Source: Prunella strophiata (Eukaryota; Chordata; Aves; Passeriformes; Prunellidae). Taken from it: a stretch of 64,000 nucleotides of DNA. This document shows positions 1 to 13,294 of the stretch, in pieces (within the stretch, counting starts at the first letter, position 1; every line of letters starts with the position of its first letter). A program made the translations under genes and the position numbers. Location of the stretch: assembly GCA_036583965.1 (NCBI GenBank), contig JAZBQD010000015.1, forward strand, positions 90,073,809 to 90,137,808. Reading direction: 5' to 3'. The notes under the pieces were generated by a model, which saw nothing but the letters and a program-made list of their open reading frames with translations, was not told the DNA's origin and did not search any database.

Positions 1-3000
1 AACAAATAGCACCTGGTAAGTGAGACACTGGGCACAGGAGTACATTCAGGTCCACACTTGACAAAGGAACTCCATATGAGGCACTTGGCTACTACCCATA
101 GTCAAGCCATAGCAAACTTCAGGGAGCCTCAAGGAAGCATCCCTGTACTTCCCTAACCTAGGACACAGTGGAAACCCAAGGTCCTTAGAGGACATTGTGT
201 CCTGCATCATTTCAGGTGTGATGTTGTCATACATAATCATCTAATTTTGAAAGTCTAGGAACAGCAAAGAGATTGCTCCTTACAAAATGAAGCTTCATCA
301 ACAGGCACAATGTGAGAATGGGGAAGCAGTTATCTTTCCATTCCCTATATTCCCCTTTCCTGTTTTGTTTTACTCCCTTCTCCATGTTCTAGCTTAGACA
401 TCATCCCACAGTCCAAACCAAACAGGTACTGTAGATTAATGAAAATAGCCCAGAAGTAACTCGGAAATTTCCTTAAACATTTGAGGTGAGGCATCAAGGA
501 AAGAAAAATCCCTTTTGTCCTTTGCATCTCTCCAAGAAAAGCACATCATCATTAACTACCAAACACCATGCAAGCTTTTAGCCAAAAATAGGTTGATTGA
601 TATATTATGTGCTGGCTCCTCTTATCTAAGCCTCATGAAACAAACTCCTTGCTGGTTTATTTTTTTCCGCTATTGGAATTATTTATATTGTTTGCCATTA
701 TTAAACAAAAAAAAAGCAAGTACCAATACAAACAAGCCAGATAAACTCCTTTAAACCACCAACAAATCATTAACTGAGCACCAAGTTAATAGCTTAAGAA
801 TATAAAGTATAATATATTGTAACAGCAGTGATAGAAAGAAAAAGATTTAAAGGGCATGGAACTATTAAAACTAGTTTTGAGAGAGCACAATGTGAAATCA
901 ACCAGAAAATGATCATTCCACAACTATAAATACAAGTACTAAAAACAAAACAAAGTCTCTAGCTTTGTGAAAAAAAATCCATAAATTAAAAAAAAAAAAA
1001 AAAAGCCGCCCCTTAAACCATTTTAGGGGAAAGTATTTAATGCAGCTATAAAATAAGGACTCTGTTTTCTTTATATTAAGTGTAGCTTTGATTGAGTTTG
1101 TGGAATTAAACACTAATGTTATTGTAAGTAAAACACAAGGAGCTGGAATTTGTGCTTGGCATATAATGAAGTGAGTCACAAAGCCGAAGGATGTGATATG
1201 CCTTTTTATGGCTTAGTTAGGGTTACTTTTGATGCACTGTAAAATAAAAGTATTCTTTATGCAAAGATACAAAAATCTTTACAAATATGCATATAAAGCT
1301 CACAATCTAATATCCTGTATATATGGACTGTAACCTGTAAGTACAGATTAACATGTATAACACATTTGGGGTTTGGATGGACACGTTTGATGTTCTCAAT
1401 TACTTTGTACCAGACTGAAAGAATACATCATTTTAGGTTTTGGGTTCTTTACAGCTATTTTAGGTGTTATTTTAGGTTACCGACTGCAATTGATCATGCC
1501 TATAAAATAAGCTGGCAATCACAAAGCCAAGTTTTGCCAGCTCCAACAATTTCAATCAAAAGTGTTACAGTCTTTGATGTTCTGGTTAAAGTTCCAGTTC
1601 CCAAATGTTAGCGGTTATGTGAGATCTAAAATTTCTCTGTAAAAATAACAGTGGTGTAAAAACACCCAAAACCCAACAGAACACAAAAGAAAACACAAAC
1701 AAACAACACAAAATTCAAAACAACATAATCACTTCAAGTCATGGCCAAACTGGCACCTTGGAACTCAAAAATAAGAAAATACTTTAAAAGAAAATATACA
1801 GCTGCTTTATCACTTGATAATTTGTTAAGTGTCCTGCATCTCACAACATAAACCCTCTAGAGAATTAACTTAAGACCTTTTAAATACTTGGGACTGGTGG
1901 TATCAGAACACAGACAAGATTAAATTACTTCACCTAGAAACCTCACCCTGCACGATTTCCATCCCTTCTCTCCCCCTGTCAAAGTCATCAGAACCCAAGG
2001 TCTTTGTAAACTGAGCCACCATTTTATACAGATATCACTAATATAATAGGACAACAGTAGCATCAGAATTTGAACTTCCAGGGCCTCTGGGATAGGACTA
2101 GACTAAGCTTCAAATATGTAGTGGCTCTGGGTGCATGCTAACAGTTCTGTCATTTGTTCAACTGTAGTGGTAAACTGAGACACTACAGTTACAGAGTTAC
2201 TCTGTAATCTCAGTCCTCTCAAAGCCCTCTGCCTAGACTTCCTTGCTATGTTTCCCATCAGGATCCAATAAAGTAGACAGGACACATGTAAGGAATCTAT
2301 GTGACAGAAAACTAGTTGTAGCAGACTTCAGACTTAATGAAAAAAAAAAATTAAAAGGGCAATAAAGCATATTAACTGGTGTCCAGTAGTCTAAATGTGT
2401 GTATTAAGGCAGTGGCAAGTAGAGGAAAGTTCTCTAAATGATGAAACAGCCAGCCAGTGTATGAAAGCTACTACAATGCACCCATATTGCAAGTAATATA
2501 GCTAAATGTCTGATTCCGGACGCACTGTGGGTTGGATGCTTAAAAGCCAAACATGAAATGACTGGGGTTAAAATAAGGACAGTATTCACTATCAGCTGCA
2601 TCAACATGACAGTGAAGACAGCAAAGAGAGAAAAGCCAAGAATCATTAAGTAACAAAGATGAAAGGAGAGCTGCAAGAGTAAACAAGCATCTTTGGTTTG
2701 TGTGGAAATGGAATGTTTCTTATGGAGACAACTTTGAACTCGGTACAAATAGCGGACAAGCTGTGATGGCTCAGAGGAGCCACAGCCAATCCAGCATACA
2801 ATTGTAGTGTAGCTGCTCCATGTACCATTCTGAAACTTGCAATCCTTCTCCTTGCTAGCTCTCCAATAGCATTTTACTTTTCTGCAGGAAGAATCTAGTC
2901 TGCACCTGTTGTTACTAATTATAATTTCAAATATAAAATGAAAAGGACAAGGATATATTGGTAGAAAGTCTACTGTGAAGATTTAATAACTAGTGTAGGC

Positions 3001-3581
3001 ATATACGTGCAAACTGACATGTCACTGGTACTCCACTGCATGTTTGGTCACACTGTGTGTGGGCCTTTGTAAATCTAAGTGGTCCTGGAATGACTCTGCG
3101 AAATCAAATTGGTTACCCACAGGTTTCTAGAGGAGCTTATACTTAAGTGGTTTCTCTTTTTGGTTTAAGGATATACAAGTGATGATATTATCACTGCAAG
3201 TAATGATGTAGAGTATTCTGCAGGCAAAGAGTATTCCTACCTAGTTCATCAGCATGCCATGGTGAAAGAGTGGAACAGAGGCCATTATCACATAAAGATC
3301 CAACCTCTCACTGGGATACACCCAAATAGCCCCATACTGGGAGCTGTAACACTTGGAAAGAGTGATCAGAGAGATCACAGGAGCAGCTTTCTCCTGTGCC
3401 TTCACATAAGGACCTGCTTTACAAAAAATCACTAACAGCACTAATAGAGAATCAAGGACCTGCTGAGTACATTTTAACTGCTCTTCAGTGCTTTGATGCC
3501 GAGCACTTCCTGCAGACAAAAGGAGGAAGTATGCTGATAAGATGAATACATCTCACTACCCTCTGCACGTAACCAAGTGGC

Positions 3582-3584
<3 letters not shown>
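1..3584. other. Unassigned sequence, probably intronic or intergenic
   Basis: No gene or known repeat was recognised here. The stretch is AT-rich with scattered open frames of up to about 104 codons on both strands; none resembles a known protein. It holds an A17 run at 988-1004 and an A/C-rich stretch near 1660-1730. A sequence matching a plus-strand 5' splice site (CTG followed by GTAAGTGAG) lies at positions 13-24. An exon ending there would be cut by the window edge and cannot be judged. Confidence 0.5.

Positions 3585-3619
<35 letters not shown>
3585..3619 (+). repeat. Poly(A) tract, A35
   Basis: An uninterrupted run of 35 A. It accounts for the long poly-Lys or poly-Phe stretches in open frames crossing it on either strand. 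It lies 70 bp from a CR1 fragment but is not that element's tail, because the CR1 is on the minus strand and its 3' end faces this tract, where it would show as poly(T). It may be a simple-sequence expansion or the tail of an unrecognised plus-strand retrocopy. Confidence 0.9.
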
Positions 3620-3621
<2 letters not shown>

Positions 3622-3689
3622 AAGAGAACCAAATTCCCTTTGGCTGAGAGGTCTGGCACATATGATCTGAACTCAATCGCAACAGCAAT

Positions 3690-4065
3690 TCGTTTCCATG
3701 CAGAGGTTGGAAGGGAGCTCTGGATATCATCTTGCCCAAACCCCCACTCCAGCAGGGTCACCTAGAGCCAGCTGCTCAGGCCCACTTCCAGATTGCCATT
3801 AAGTATCTCTAAGGACAGAGACACCCAGGGCAACCTGTATGACTCCTCAATCACCCTCACAGTAATAAAAGTGTTTCCTGGTGTTCAGAGGAAACCTCCT
3901 GTGCTTCAGTTTGTGACCACTGCCTCTGGTCCTGTCACTGGGCACTGCTGAAAATAGTCTGGCTCTATCCTCTTCCCTCCCTCACTTCAGGTGTTTTTAT
4001 ACTTTGATTGTGATCCCGAAGCCTTCCCTTTTCCATCTAACACACATCTCAACAATCTTTCTTAA
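3690..4065 (-). mobile_element. CR1 LINE fragment, 3' UTR region, 5'-truncated
   Basis: Read on the plus strand this is the reverse complement of an avian CR1 3' end. The order of phrases is typical: a leading 'caacc..cagggtcacctagag' type block, 'gactcctcaatcaccctcacagtaa', 'aaagtgtttcctg.tgttcagagg', 'cctgtcactgggcac' and a decayed 'ccttccc.tttcca' block. The reverse transcriptase part is absent, as usual for 5'-truncated CR1 copies. It carries many substitutions, so it is old. The right-hand limit is blurred because similarity fades after about 4040. Confidence 0.88.
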
Positions 4066-7000
4066 AGCTGGGTGTAAGCCAGCACACATTTCTGCTACCT
4101 ATACACATATACCTATTTGGAAGTAAACTAGGACCCATTCATTTAATATTTCATTCAACAGACATGATCATGACCCATACTGGGGACTTCAACTTCTCTG
4201 TGAGACTCTTTGCAATTCAGACTGGGTAGCTATTGGGTTTTACATTTAAACATTCTTACAGAGAACTGACTCGTTTGTTAGATTGCTTATGTGCAAAAGG
4301 GAATATTGCCACTTCAGCTCGTTCCTCATCCTAAAATTAGCAAAATATAAATACATGTCTTTCACACAAATTTATCCTAAAATATCTGTTCGTACATAGT
4401 ATGGAAGAGGTGTTGCATGATAAAGTACATACCAAAGACCTTGACCGTGGGACCAAAATATCTACCTAGACACCTATGGCAGGATGGAGTTTTCAAAGTG
4501 AAAATATTTCAGCTAATAGCTGAATCTAATACTTTGTTGGTGGAAGAGAAAATATAAGTATACAGCTTTTAAGTTGCAAAGATAATTTTCCAAATACTGG
4601 TTTCATGAATCATTGCTAATATTGCTGCCTGCCTTTGCTCAGAATTGTGCAGGCCTCTGAACCACAGATCTCAACCCCTTGTGTGCTGCTTCATAGCATT
4701 CTATCAGTGTCTTCTGCTAAGGTTTTAAAAATACCCCACAACCTCTTCTGAAATGGTTTCCAGTTCTTTGAATGAAGTAGACTCAAGCAGAAGCCTAAAT
4801 AGTCTGTATTTGGAGTTTGATTACAGTTTAACTCCAGTAAATTTAAACCAATTTAGTTAGCAAGACAATTACAAATAAGTGCTAATTCAATTATGAACAG
4901 GAATTTTTTTCAGTGTACTCTACAGCACCTTGAAGCAAATTTGAACTTATACAAAAGTGACCATTTCCAAACTAAACATCCGACTATCTGAATTTCAAAT
5001 TTAAAGCTGATTACAATTCAACTCATGTCATAGTCTTATGGAAGCATAGCTTTCCTTCTACCCCTTAAACTACACATCAGATGAATCCATTCTTCTTCAT
5101 CTTTGATTCCATAAATTCAGTCAAGTTACTACTTGAATTTACAAAAGCACTTAATGTTAACAGATTTGGGTTTGTGTGTCTCACTAGGAAAACTGCTGCC
5201 TCTTGAGGTGAAGACAAACAGCATGAAAGATGTCCAGAGAAGTCTAACAATGAATTTCTGTGGCAATCTATACTCAAGCTCTCTTCCACTCTCCAAGCTT
5301 AGCAGAAACCTTGGCTCAATAAATTGGTCAGACTTGGACTCAGTCATTTACACCTCTGGCTTCATCACCATCGATGGAGCTCTGTTTGCTCTCTGAGTAC
5401 AACCCATTTAACACATGGCTTTAAAAACTGGGCCCACCACACTTTGAACTATGTGCTATGTAGAAAGCACTAGTGTTTTTCAGGAAGCCCCAGACTTCCC
5501 ACAGGAATACCAACCCAAATTCTCCATGAGCAACTCCTGCCTGGGAGGTGAAGTATTAACTTATACCAGTGCAACTGATTCCACTCAGGGCTGGTACATC
5601 ATCTTACTTAGCCACAAGCACAGAAACACAGAACAGACAAGCATTTCAACACTTCTGGCTAGGGGATCTTGCCCTCAACACACATACTGATGCTTGTACA
5701 TGGTCTCCTGGCTGTCTATACTCCTGTCCATCTGTTGGGATGGCATGACGCCAGCTAACAAGGTAGCATGCCAGCCTCCCTAGCACAAATGTGCCAAATA
5801 AAGATAGGTTCTTTTCAATGCACTGCTTTCAGAAGACAGCAAGAGCCACGTTCCCACTAAAGACAAATAGCAAGAAGTTTCTACATATCCCCGGCATAAG
5901 TAAGTTATTTTAGATTTGATCTCCCTTTTATTTTCAATATTCAAGCACCCTAACAACATGGAAGTCTTAACAAAGTTGCTAAATTGCCAAGGCAAAGCAG
6001 GCAGTATTTTAACAAACTCACTGGCAAGGCCATTGCATGCCTGCAGGATGTTTCCTCTCCCTGCATCTATACACCCCACTAAAATCCTTAGGAAAGACCT
6101 TTCCCATCTAAATCTGCACATTTCTTCACTGTTTGCTTTCTAATTGATTCTACTCCTTCATATTTTAAGAGCATCTCTTTTCGTCAAACAAAACTATGAT
6201 TTTTCAAGCACTGATTAGCCTCTCAAAAAGAACCAGAATTCTTGCTGTTGGTAAGTATATAGGAAAGCCTTCACATCCAGTAGTACTCATTTAACTTCAA
6301 TTTTAATGTGAGCTTGAAAATTACAAAAACATCACAAGAATCTGTGATATTGTTGTATTCATAGAAGGAGAAACTTCCCTATACATCCTAATTTAGTGGT
6401 CTGGAGAAATGAAGACTCCCTCCCTTTGGAAGTTCACATGTGCTTGCAAACCACACAGCCTCAGCTCCCCAAGATCAGCAAGTCTGAAGAGCTCTAGCCG
6501 TGACTGAGCACTCTGGAAATACTGAAAATTCTCTCCTGGAAAGTTTTACACCTAAGCTGTGTATTGGCCATATTAAAAGAGTTGGCCAGAATTTGAGTTG
6601 GGGTGAGGGGAGGGGAAGAAAAGGGATTTAGGTAATTAACATTGTTAGAAAGAAGTAGGGAAATGGAAAAGACAGTAAAGGCCTAAACAAAGCAAACAGA
6701 AGCAACATGAACTGATCTCCCAGGTTAATATTTAATCCATCATAAAGATGCTTCAGCAGCCACAGAAAATTACAGAAAAGTTGGTTTTCCTTTAAGAAGC
6801 AAAGTTCAGACAAAGCTGCCTGCACACCTCCAAAGGTCTTTCCTCAGGAGTTATTTCTCTGAGAAGTACATTCTGAGTTTACTGGTGAGTAAAAATTTAA
6901 TGAGCATGGGCATCCTTTGTGCTCTTACACAAGTACTCAGTCCATGCTCACCTCACAAATGGCACCGTGAAGGGACAGAATCAGAGGAAGGCTGTGTCTC

Positions 7001-7865
7001 ACAAAACAGCTGACTGAAAAACCAAGGGTCCAGCCTGCCTCTATCTGTAACAAATCCCTGGAAATATAACATGACTTTTCTGAAGTCATCACGGTAGTGG
7101 AGCCTTTTCTTCTCAGGTCAGTTCAGCCCAGTTATTTAACCACTCAGACCCCACTGCTGGACTGGGCTCAGGTAGAGACCATGTTACATGCTTCATGACT
7201 CCAAAACCAAAGAACAAGTTGCACCCCACCCTTTCCTTTCCCCTACAGAGTTTCTGCTCTATGAGCAAAAGAGGAAAAGATCTGGCCCTTAGCCTTTAGT
7301 GCAGTTTGTCACTAGCAGCCCTAAACAGGGATCATACTCAGAAGCATCATTTTTGACAGCAATAGAGCATGTGCTGGTGGGGGAAAACACAGGGCATGGA
7401 GACAGGCAGATCTGGGAGAGGTATGCAATAGTAAACACAGCCAGCATGAAGGTAACCATCTGCTGGGAGGTTATTCTGACACATAAAATACTGAGCAAGC
7501 ATGAATGAAATACAGCAAACCCCACCCGAGCACCAGACGCAATCAAATCTGACCCTCTTGAAATTTTTATTTGAGTTAATGTTACCTTTTAATAACCTTT
7601 CACTGCTCTCTGCAAAGATAACAGGTGTCATTAAAACAGCTGTCACCGTGCCAATCTTCCCTGAGACACCTATTTATTTGGATCTTTCAAGAGAAACATA
7701 AATGAAATCAGTCATTCTATATTAGAGGGTTCCCAGGGACAGTTAGTTGATTGGCATCTCTTACTAGTGGGCAAGTCACCACAAGACACTTGTAGAAGAC
7801 AGCGTTTTCCCTGAAGTCTTGATGCTTTAACATCTGACAGGAATGTGTATATACATATGGATTGA
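4066..7865. other. Unassigned sequence
   Basis: No gene or repeat family was recognised. Open frames of 60 to 113 codons occur on both strands (for example near 5133-5396, 5780-6121 and 7289-7546), often overlapping each other, which is the pattern of chance. Plus-strand 5' splice-site-like sequences sit at about 6251 (TTG then GTAAGTAT) and 6883 (CTG then GTGAGTAA). The second is 36 bp downstream of a good acceptor-like tract ending at about 6848. These are ordinary levels of cryptic signals. Confidence 0.4.
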
Positions 7866-7900
7866 TTTTTTTTTCTTTTTTCTTTTTTTTTTTTTTTTTT
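7866..7900. repeat. T-rich simple repeat
   Basis: A nearly pure T tract broken by a few C. It is low-complexity sequence with no coding meaning; a minus-strand open frame crossing it shows a Lys-rich run for this reason. Confidence 0.85.
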
Positions 7901-10900
7901 GATGAATGATATTCTGTGAAATATCAGAGAGAAAAATGTCAGACATACATTGCATAGCAATCGAGGGCTAATGAAGATCCAGGTATTAAATCAATTAAGA
8001 AGTATCAAAAGCTACCTAATCATCAAGGAACAAAATTGGCACCACAATATGTAGTGAGTATGGGAAAGCCTAATTTACTAAACATACCCTGCAGTCACAT
8101 AATTGCATGTAATTTTACCAGCATAATTAACTAATTTAATTACCACTTCTCAAGTGCATCAATTATTGACATTACAGAGTTTTCAGACAGCAGAATTACT
8201 GTGTGGTACATTCAGAGAATGCAAAATGCTTTGTACGCCTATTTTCCAGTCACAGTCAACAACTGAGGGAATGCAAGCAGCAAAGGAGAAGGAATTACAA
8301 GTGCACCACACAGAGCACAGTTTAGCAGTCAGGTTTAAGTGATAAACTAGACAAAACCATGTTTATGTGGGACTGAAAAGTCAACAGCAAATAACCGGAG
8401 AGACCAAGAAGACAAAACCTAAGCATGGTACTAAAGGAGACAACTCTTGTTTCTGAACAGCAAGGTCTAGTTTAAATCAAAACTACCCAGGAGGGAATAA
8501 GCTCTTTGAGACCCACCAGCTACCCTTATCTCTCAACCAAGGCCTTGATCTTACAGTATTATCTGCAAGGTTGTACAGGTGCACCAAGCTCCACTGGCCT
8601 CGCTAAAAAGCCATAAAGGTGTTAGGTCTGTCTGCACAAGTCTCAAAGGAAAATCACAGCCCAAAGAGACTCAGACTAGGATGTGATAAGAAACAGTATA
8701 TGCTTGAAAAAAACACAAGATGGGCTGGAGGTGGGGGTGGTGTGTCTCTGTGTGTGAACATACAAAGATAAAGTATGGATGCATTCTTATTAATTAAAAT
8801 GTAGCTTTGCCATGTGGGATCATTACTCAGACTTGAAGAACTATTGATCCTCCACTTAATGTTTAGACACTTTATGTAAATCTTTGCATAAAACCCTTTT
8901 GTTTCAGCAATGAGCTTTTCAAAGTCAAGAGAGATGTCAGCATCTGCTCCCTATGGAGTCTTAAGAGTCAGTGTCAGTAAAAAATGGGCAGCGTCAGTGA
9001 AAATTATGCCCTGTGTCAGTAAATTTGTTAACAGGATGGTTGGAAACCCTGGGAGCTGTGGTGTCATTTTCTTCTCCTATTGCCCTCTTGTACTTGACCT
9101 TTGCACAGCTGTTTCACAGTATCTGGAGATGGCTGAACTGTGAAATAGTAATTACAGGAAAGAGGGCATTTTAATGAGAAAATACACCCTAGAACAAGAA
9201 GAGGGCATTCTTTCAAATGCCAAAGGAGATCTTGACAGTCTTTTTTGTCTTTCAGATTCAATTAGGAACAATGATGACAACCCCCCCCCCTTTTAAAATC
9301 TAATGCCAATATTAAGTTACCCTTCTTAAGGTCATGAAAGCTTACTGGATTCATTGTGGTGATTATAACAAGCAAGCAGAGACACTTTGCTAACATAAAA
9401 GCCCAAATAAATCATTAATAGCCAGAAGAACCAAGTGAGGACTGCTCCTCCCACAAGTAGCTCCTCAGAGATGATGCTACAAACTTGTTGCAGTCTGTCC
9501 CTGTGAGGGCCTTTCATGGATCCAGCTCAGGAAAATCTTATGTTTAAAGCATATGTTTAAATTTAAGCAATAGCTTAATTTGAGCCACTCACTTGAAGTA
9601 TTTGAGACAAGTACATATTTTACTAGAGATAATCAAACTGCTCTGGTGCATGTGGTAGTAATGAACCTCCCTGCAGCCTCCAAAATCACAGGAGATTCCT
9701 TGAATCTTCTTCAAAGGTTTCTATGCAACAGTAAGACACAATCTAATCCTACCTGGACTCTTCACTCGAAACCACAATGTGAAAAATCAAGACAGTGGGA
9801 AAAAGCACACATTGTGATCACAGGCAGCAGAAGGAAAAGAATGGAGAAGGCAGGGGACCACAGGTTTTTCATGCTAAGAGACATGATGAGTTTTTGTAAG
9901 CAAACCTGATGAATGATGCCCTTCATGCTGCTCGTTCTGCAGGCTGCTCTCTGTACACCTGCCACGTGGCTGCTATCAGTAAAAGCAGTACCAATAATGA
10001 CATTGATGTGTGAGGGGCCTGCACTTGTGAGACACTGGGCCTAAAACATTATTCATTGGAGTTTTAAGTGGGTGGTGGAACTCAACCAGTCAGCTGAATT
10101 AGTGCATATAAATGAGCATAAACAGACAGCAAAAAATGTGGATGAGTCAGTAGCACCAGGAAGGAAAAAAAGATAAAATATAAAAGTTCTCCTCACTGTC
10201 AGCCCTAGCAGGGATTGCCACACTACTCCAGCCTTCAAACATCCTCTCAAGTGACTGCAAAAACTGTAAAAGAGTTGTAGTTTTGTCAAACACCAACAAG
10301 AGTTACCCATCTGGGGTATATACATGCAACTGTATGTACTTAGCAGTTTGAAAGGCAAATTATTAATAGGGTAAGTTATGCATTACACAGAAATCTGTAT
10401 TTCAGATTGAAAAGACATGTAAAGAACAAACTACTAAAAATCATCATCCCACACACATGCCATACACCCTGCAAGTGGTGTGGCCTGTCATATATCATTT
10501 GTGCAGTCACTGATCCCAGATTCTGTCAAGATGGGAAAGTTCAGGGTTGGTCACAAATAAGGCTGTAACATGCTTCCCTCACAGCTTGCAAACAGAGCTG
10601 CCTACTTTCCTATTTCACAGAAACTAAGGAGTGAAAGTGGAATCAGACATTTATGCTCATCAGTAATGTAGCATCCCTCTGCCTGAACTGGAGATCAGAC
10701 AGATTAATTGGAGAGAATGAGATGCTTTCTAAGTTGTTCTTCCCAAGACTTTACTTGAAAAGCTTTTGTTAGCCTCTCTTCTCAAACAAATTCGTTCGGA
10801 TGAACCCTTCTTGCATATTCATATGAACCCTTTGACAGAGCCTGGAAGTTTGGTGACCTCTCTAGGAGGACCTTACTGCCAGTGGTAATGGAAATCCCTA

Positions 10901-13043
10901 ACTCATCCAGATACTATCACCTCCAAGGTATCACCAAGGTTAGATAATCTTCAGCCCTAATTCTGAGTCTGATAATTTGGACAAAACTGTTTTTCTCCTC
11001 TGCTGCATTCCCATGTTTCCTAGATGCTTCAGCACCACTTCAACATGGAATGCAGCACTGCAGATACAGATGGGAACAAAGCAAGAAGGGCAGCACGACA
11101 CTGTGAAAGGTGCATAACCAAGAATAGCTAACCATCTGGCCCTCCTCACTGGCACTGGAAGGATACTGGTTTTCCCTTGTATGAGGAGGGAAAACTGGTT
11201 GAATCTCCTCTATTACCACATATTTGTGAACCAGTCTGTAAAAGTTGCCCCAAAGGATTTCACATCTGGCTAATGTCACAGTACCCCCCTGATTTTTTAA
11301 CAGACAAAATGTGAGCTGCTCTGGATATCTCTTACATAGCTGGACTTCAGTGTAATTGCCATGCATTCACCACACCAGGGTTGCTGAGGAAGCAGCAGCC
11401 TGCACACCACATCTGTTACCAACACTACAGTAGAAGTCAAGGAGGGGCAGAGCTGAGCCTGACAGCTCTGACAGAGCCCTTCAACCTACCCAAGCCAACA
11501 TGAATGTCCCAGCAAGACAAGCATGAATTATTAGCTAATTCTGTCTGTTTCACACTGGGGAGATGGAAAGGAAAACCATCAAAGCCAATATAAGTCAGTA
11601 ACTGTAAGGAGAGGGCAAAGTTCTCTGGGTCCCATGGAGTACCTTCATCCCACACAACAAAGATTTGGCCGATGAGAAAGAATAGAAACAGAATTAAGAA
11701 CTCGTGTTCCTTACATACAAGTAAGCAGGGCTCCATCACATCTGCTACATTTGCACAGCACACTAAACCACTTACCTTTCCATTTGGTGCTTCTCTAAGG
11801 TCAACTTAAAAAGAGGTGAATGCAATTAGGCCTGAATTCACCCAGCAGGAAAAACCAAAATATGAGGGAAAGATGACAACAACTGGCAAGGGTTTAAGAA
11901 TACCTTGTATTAGATACCCCAAAAGCCACTATTATAATGATTCAAAATAGAATCAGAGTGATTACAGAAATGCAGCTAGGCTTGCAATGGAAATGAAAGC
12001 ACCTGCAACTTTTCAAATGCCTATAACAAATGGAAGAAAGAGAAAGGTGAAAATGATAAGTAGAAAACAGAAGTTCAGCATTGTAGAAAATGGAGAAGGG
12101 AAACAAAAAGACAATACTAATATCCAACAGAGCCAAAGGACTAGAACAAATAATTAGAAGTTCATTAGGAACAGAAGGATCTTTCACAATGACAGTAATC
12201 TATTACTGGATGAGGAAAGTTGTTTTGTGAGCAATAATAGCAAAAAGACAAAATAAAAAAAATCCAGATGATCTAATACTGCTAAACAAATCAAAACCAA
12301 AATCCCCAAATAAGCCCTGCATCCAGAGAAAGATCATAGGTCCTTCCACTGTCTAGTTAAAATAGAAGAATAAAGCAAGATTTAGCTTGCAGCATCGTAA
12401 ACGGGAGCTAAAATGGAAGACTTAGTAACTAAATTCAACAAAGGCAAAATATGATTGAAAGGCAAATTAAAGCTTGAAAGATGCAGGAAAATAAACCTCA
12501 AATAAAACTGAGAATCTTATTTTGAATTTTGCAAGTATCTAACCTACTGGCTAGTTCACTTAACAAATGCTTCACCATTCACGTTCCCTGCTCTCATGGA
12601 CTAGCATGACCCAGGGAGAGATTACAGTGCACATGCTGATTTATACTGGCAGGAAATTTGGCCCTCCGGGTTTTGGGAAGAACTGTGTTTTATTCCTATT
12701 TTTGTTCCCTTACAAAGATGAAAGAGAAGAAGAATTCAGAACCTGTTCCAAAGGTGCAGGTGCTCTGCGCAGTTCTGCTGGGGGGTGGGCAATATTGGCA
12801 GAACCTCCTCACCAGTGCTACATCAATACCACACCTTGGCTCATCAACCAGTGAGACCAGCTGCAGGAGAGACAGTTAGGAAGCTTCCTTTTACACTAGT
12901 CCAGACATTTCCTTTCCACTACCAATTAACTACCCACAACACAGGAAAGCTTATCAGCAACATCAAAGAATGCATTCCTCAGTAACACACACGGTATGGC
13001 AGATAACGTCTCTGGCTGCATCAGATTTTCTAATTAAGCATGT
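7901..13043. other. Unassigned sequence with a few local motifs
   Basis: No gene or known repeat family was recognised. Local items are an AT-rich homeobox-site-like block at about 8100-8175, three spaced copies of a GTCAGTRAAA-type motif at 8960-9030, and C10 at 9281-9290. Open frames up to 109 codons overlap on opposite strands and none was recognised. Confidence 0.4.
11776..11804 (-). other. Candidate 29-bp microexon, minus strand
   Basis: On the minus strand a 3' splice-like sequence (a pyrimidine-rich stretch ending TTTTTAAG) is followed after 29 bases by AAAG and a strong 5' splice site, GTAAGTGG. One frame is open through it. Short coincidences of acceptor and donor are expected by chance many times in 64 kb, and nothing ties this segment to a protein family. 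It is recorded only because the donor matches the consensus so well. Confidence 0.12.
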
Positions 13044-13082
13044 GGGAGTGGGGAAAAGAACGGGTGGGGGAGGAAGGGGGGG
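13044..13082 (+). repeat. G-rich tract with quadruplex-forming potential
   Basis: Several G-runs (GGG, GGGG, GGG, GGGGG, then G7 at 13076-13082) lie within about 40 bases on the plus strand, spaced by one to eight bases. This fits the general pattern for an intramolecular G-quadruplex. It is followed within eight bases by A19, giving a sharp purine bias on one strand. A regulatory role is not shown by sequence alone. Confidence 0.6.
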
Positions 13083-13089
13083 AAGAGCT

Positions 13090-13108
13090 AAAAAAAAAAA
13101 AAAAAAAA
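13090..13108 (+). repeat. Poly(A) tract, A19
   Basis: An uninterrupted A run next to the G-rich tract. Together they form a purine-rich block of about 65 bases on the plus strand. Confidence 0.9.
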
Positions 13109-13248
13109 TCAAGCAGAGCGCACTGTGTGTGTTGTTAGCAGTCACTACTGTAAACTGAAATACAGGTGCCATTAGCAATCTGCTGTCTGCTGAGCTGCAC
13201 TGCTCTGGGGCCTCGCTTCCCAGTGTGTCTTTTTTGTTTCTGTCTCAG

Positions 13249-13294
13249 AGCAATGGAGAGAAGACACCGTCAGCGTGGCAAGGTGAAGAAATAG
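13249..13294 (+). other. Candidate short exon or chance open segment after a strong acceptor
   Basis: A long pyrimidine tract ending CTGTCTCAG at 13248 makes an excellent 3' splice site. Two frames are open after it. One begins at an ATG at 13253 and runs 13 codons to a TAG at 13292, encoding a very basic tail (ERRHRQRGKVKK). The other begins in phase at 13249 and runs 17 codons to a TGA at 13300. An AAG followed by GTGAAG at about 13282 is a weak donor. The flanking sequence looks unusually structured and may be a conserved element. Evidence for an exon is only suggestive. Confidence 0.15.

Noticed and set aside
3474..3765. Open frames across the A35 run on both strands
   Set aside because: Their length comes from poly-Lys or poly-Phe across the homopolymer; the rest has no protein character.
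6849..6884. 36-bp plus-strand segment between a good acceptor and CTG/GTGAGT
   Set aside because: It is open in only one frame for 12 codons with no other support; such pairs are expected by chance in 64 kb.
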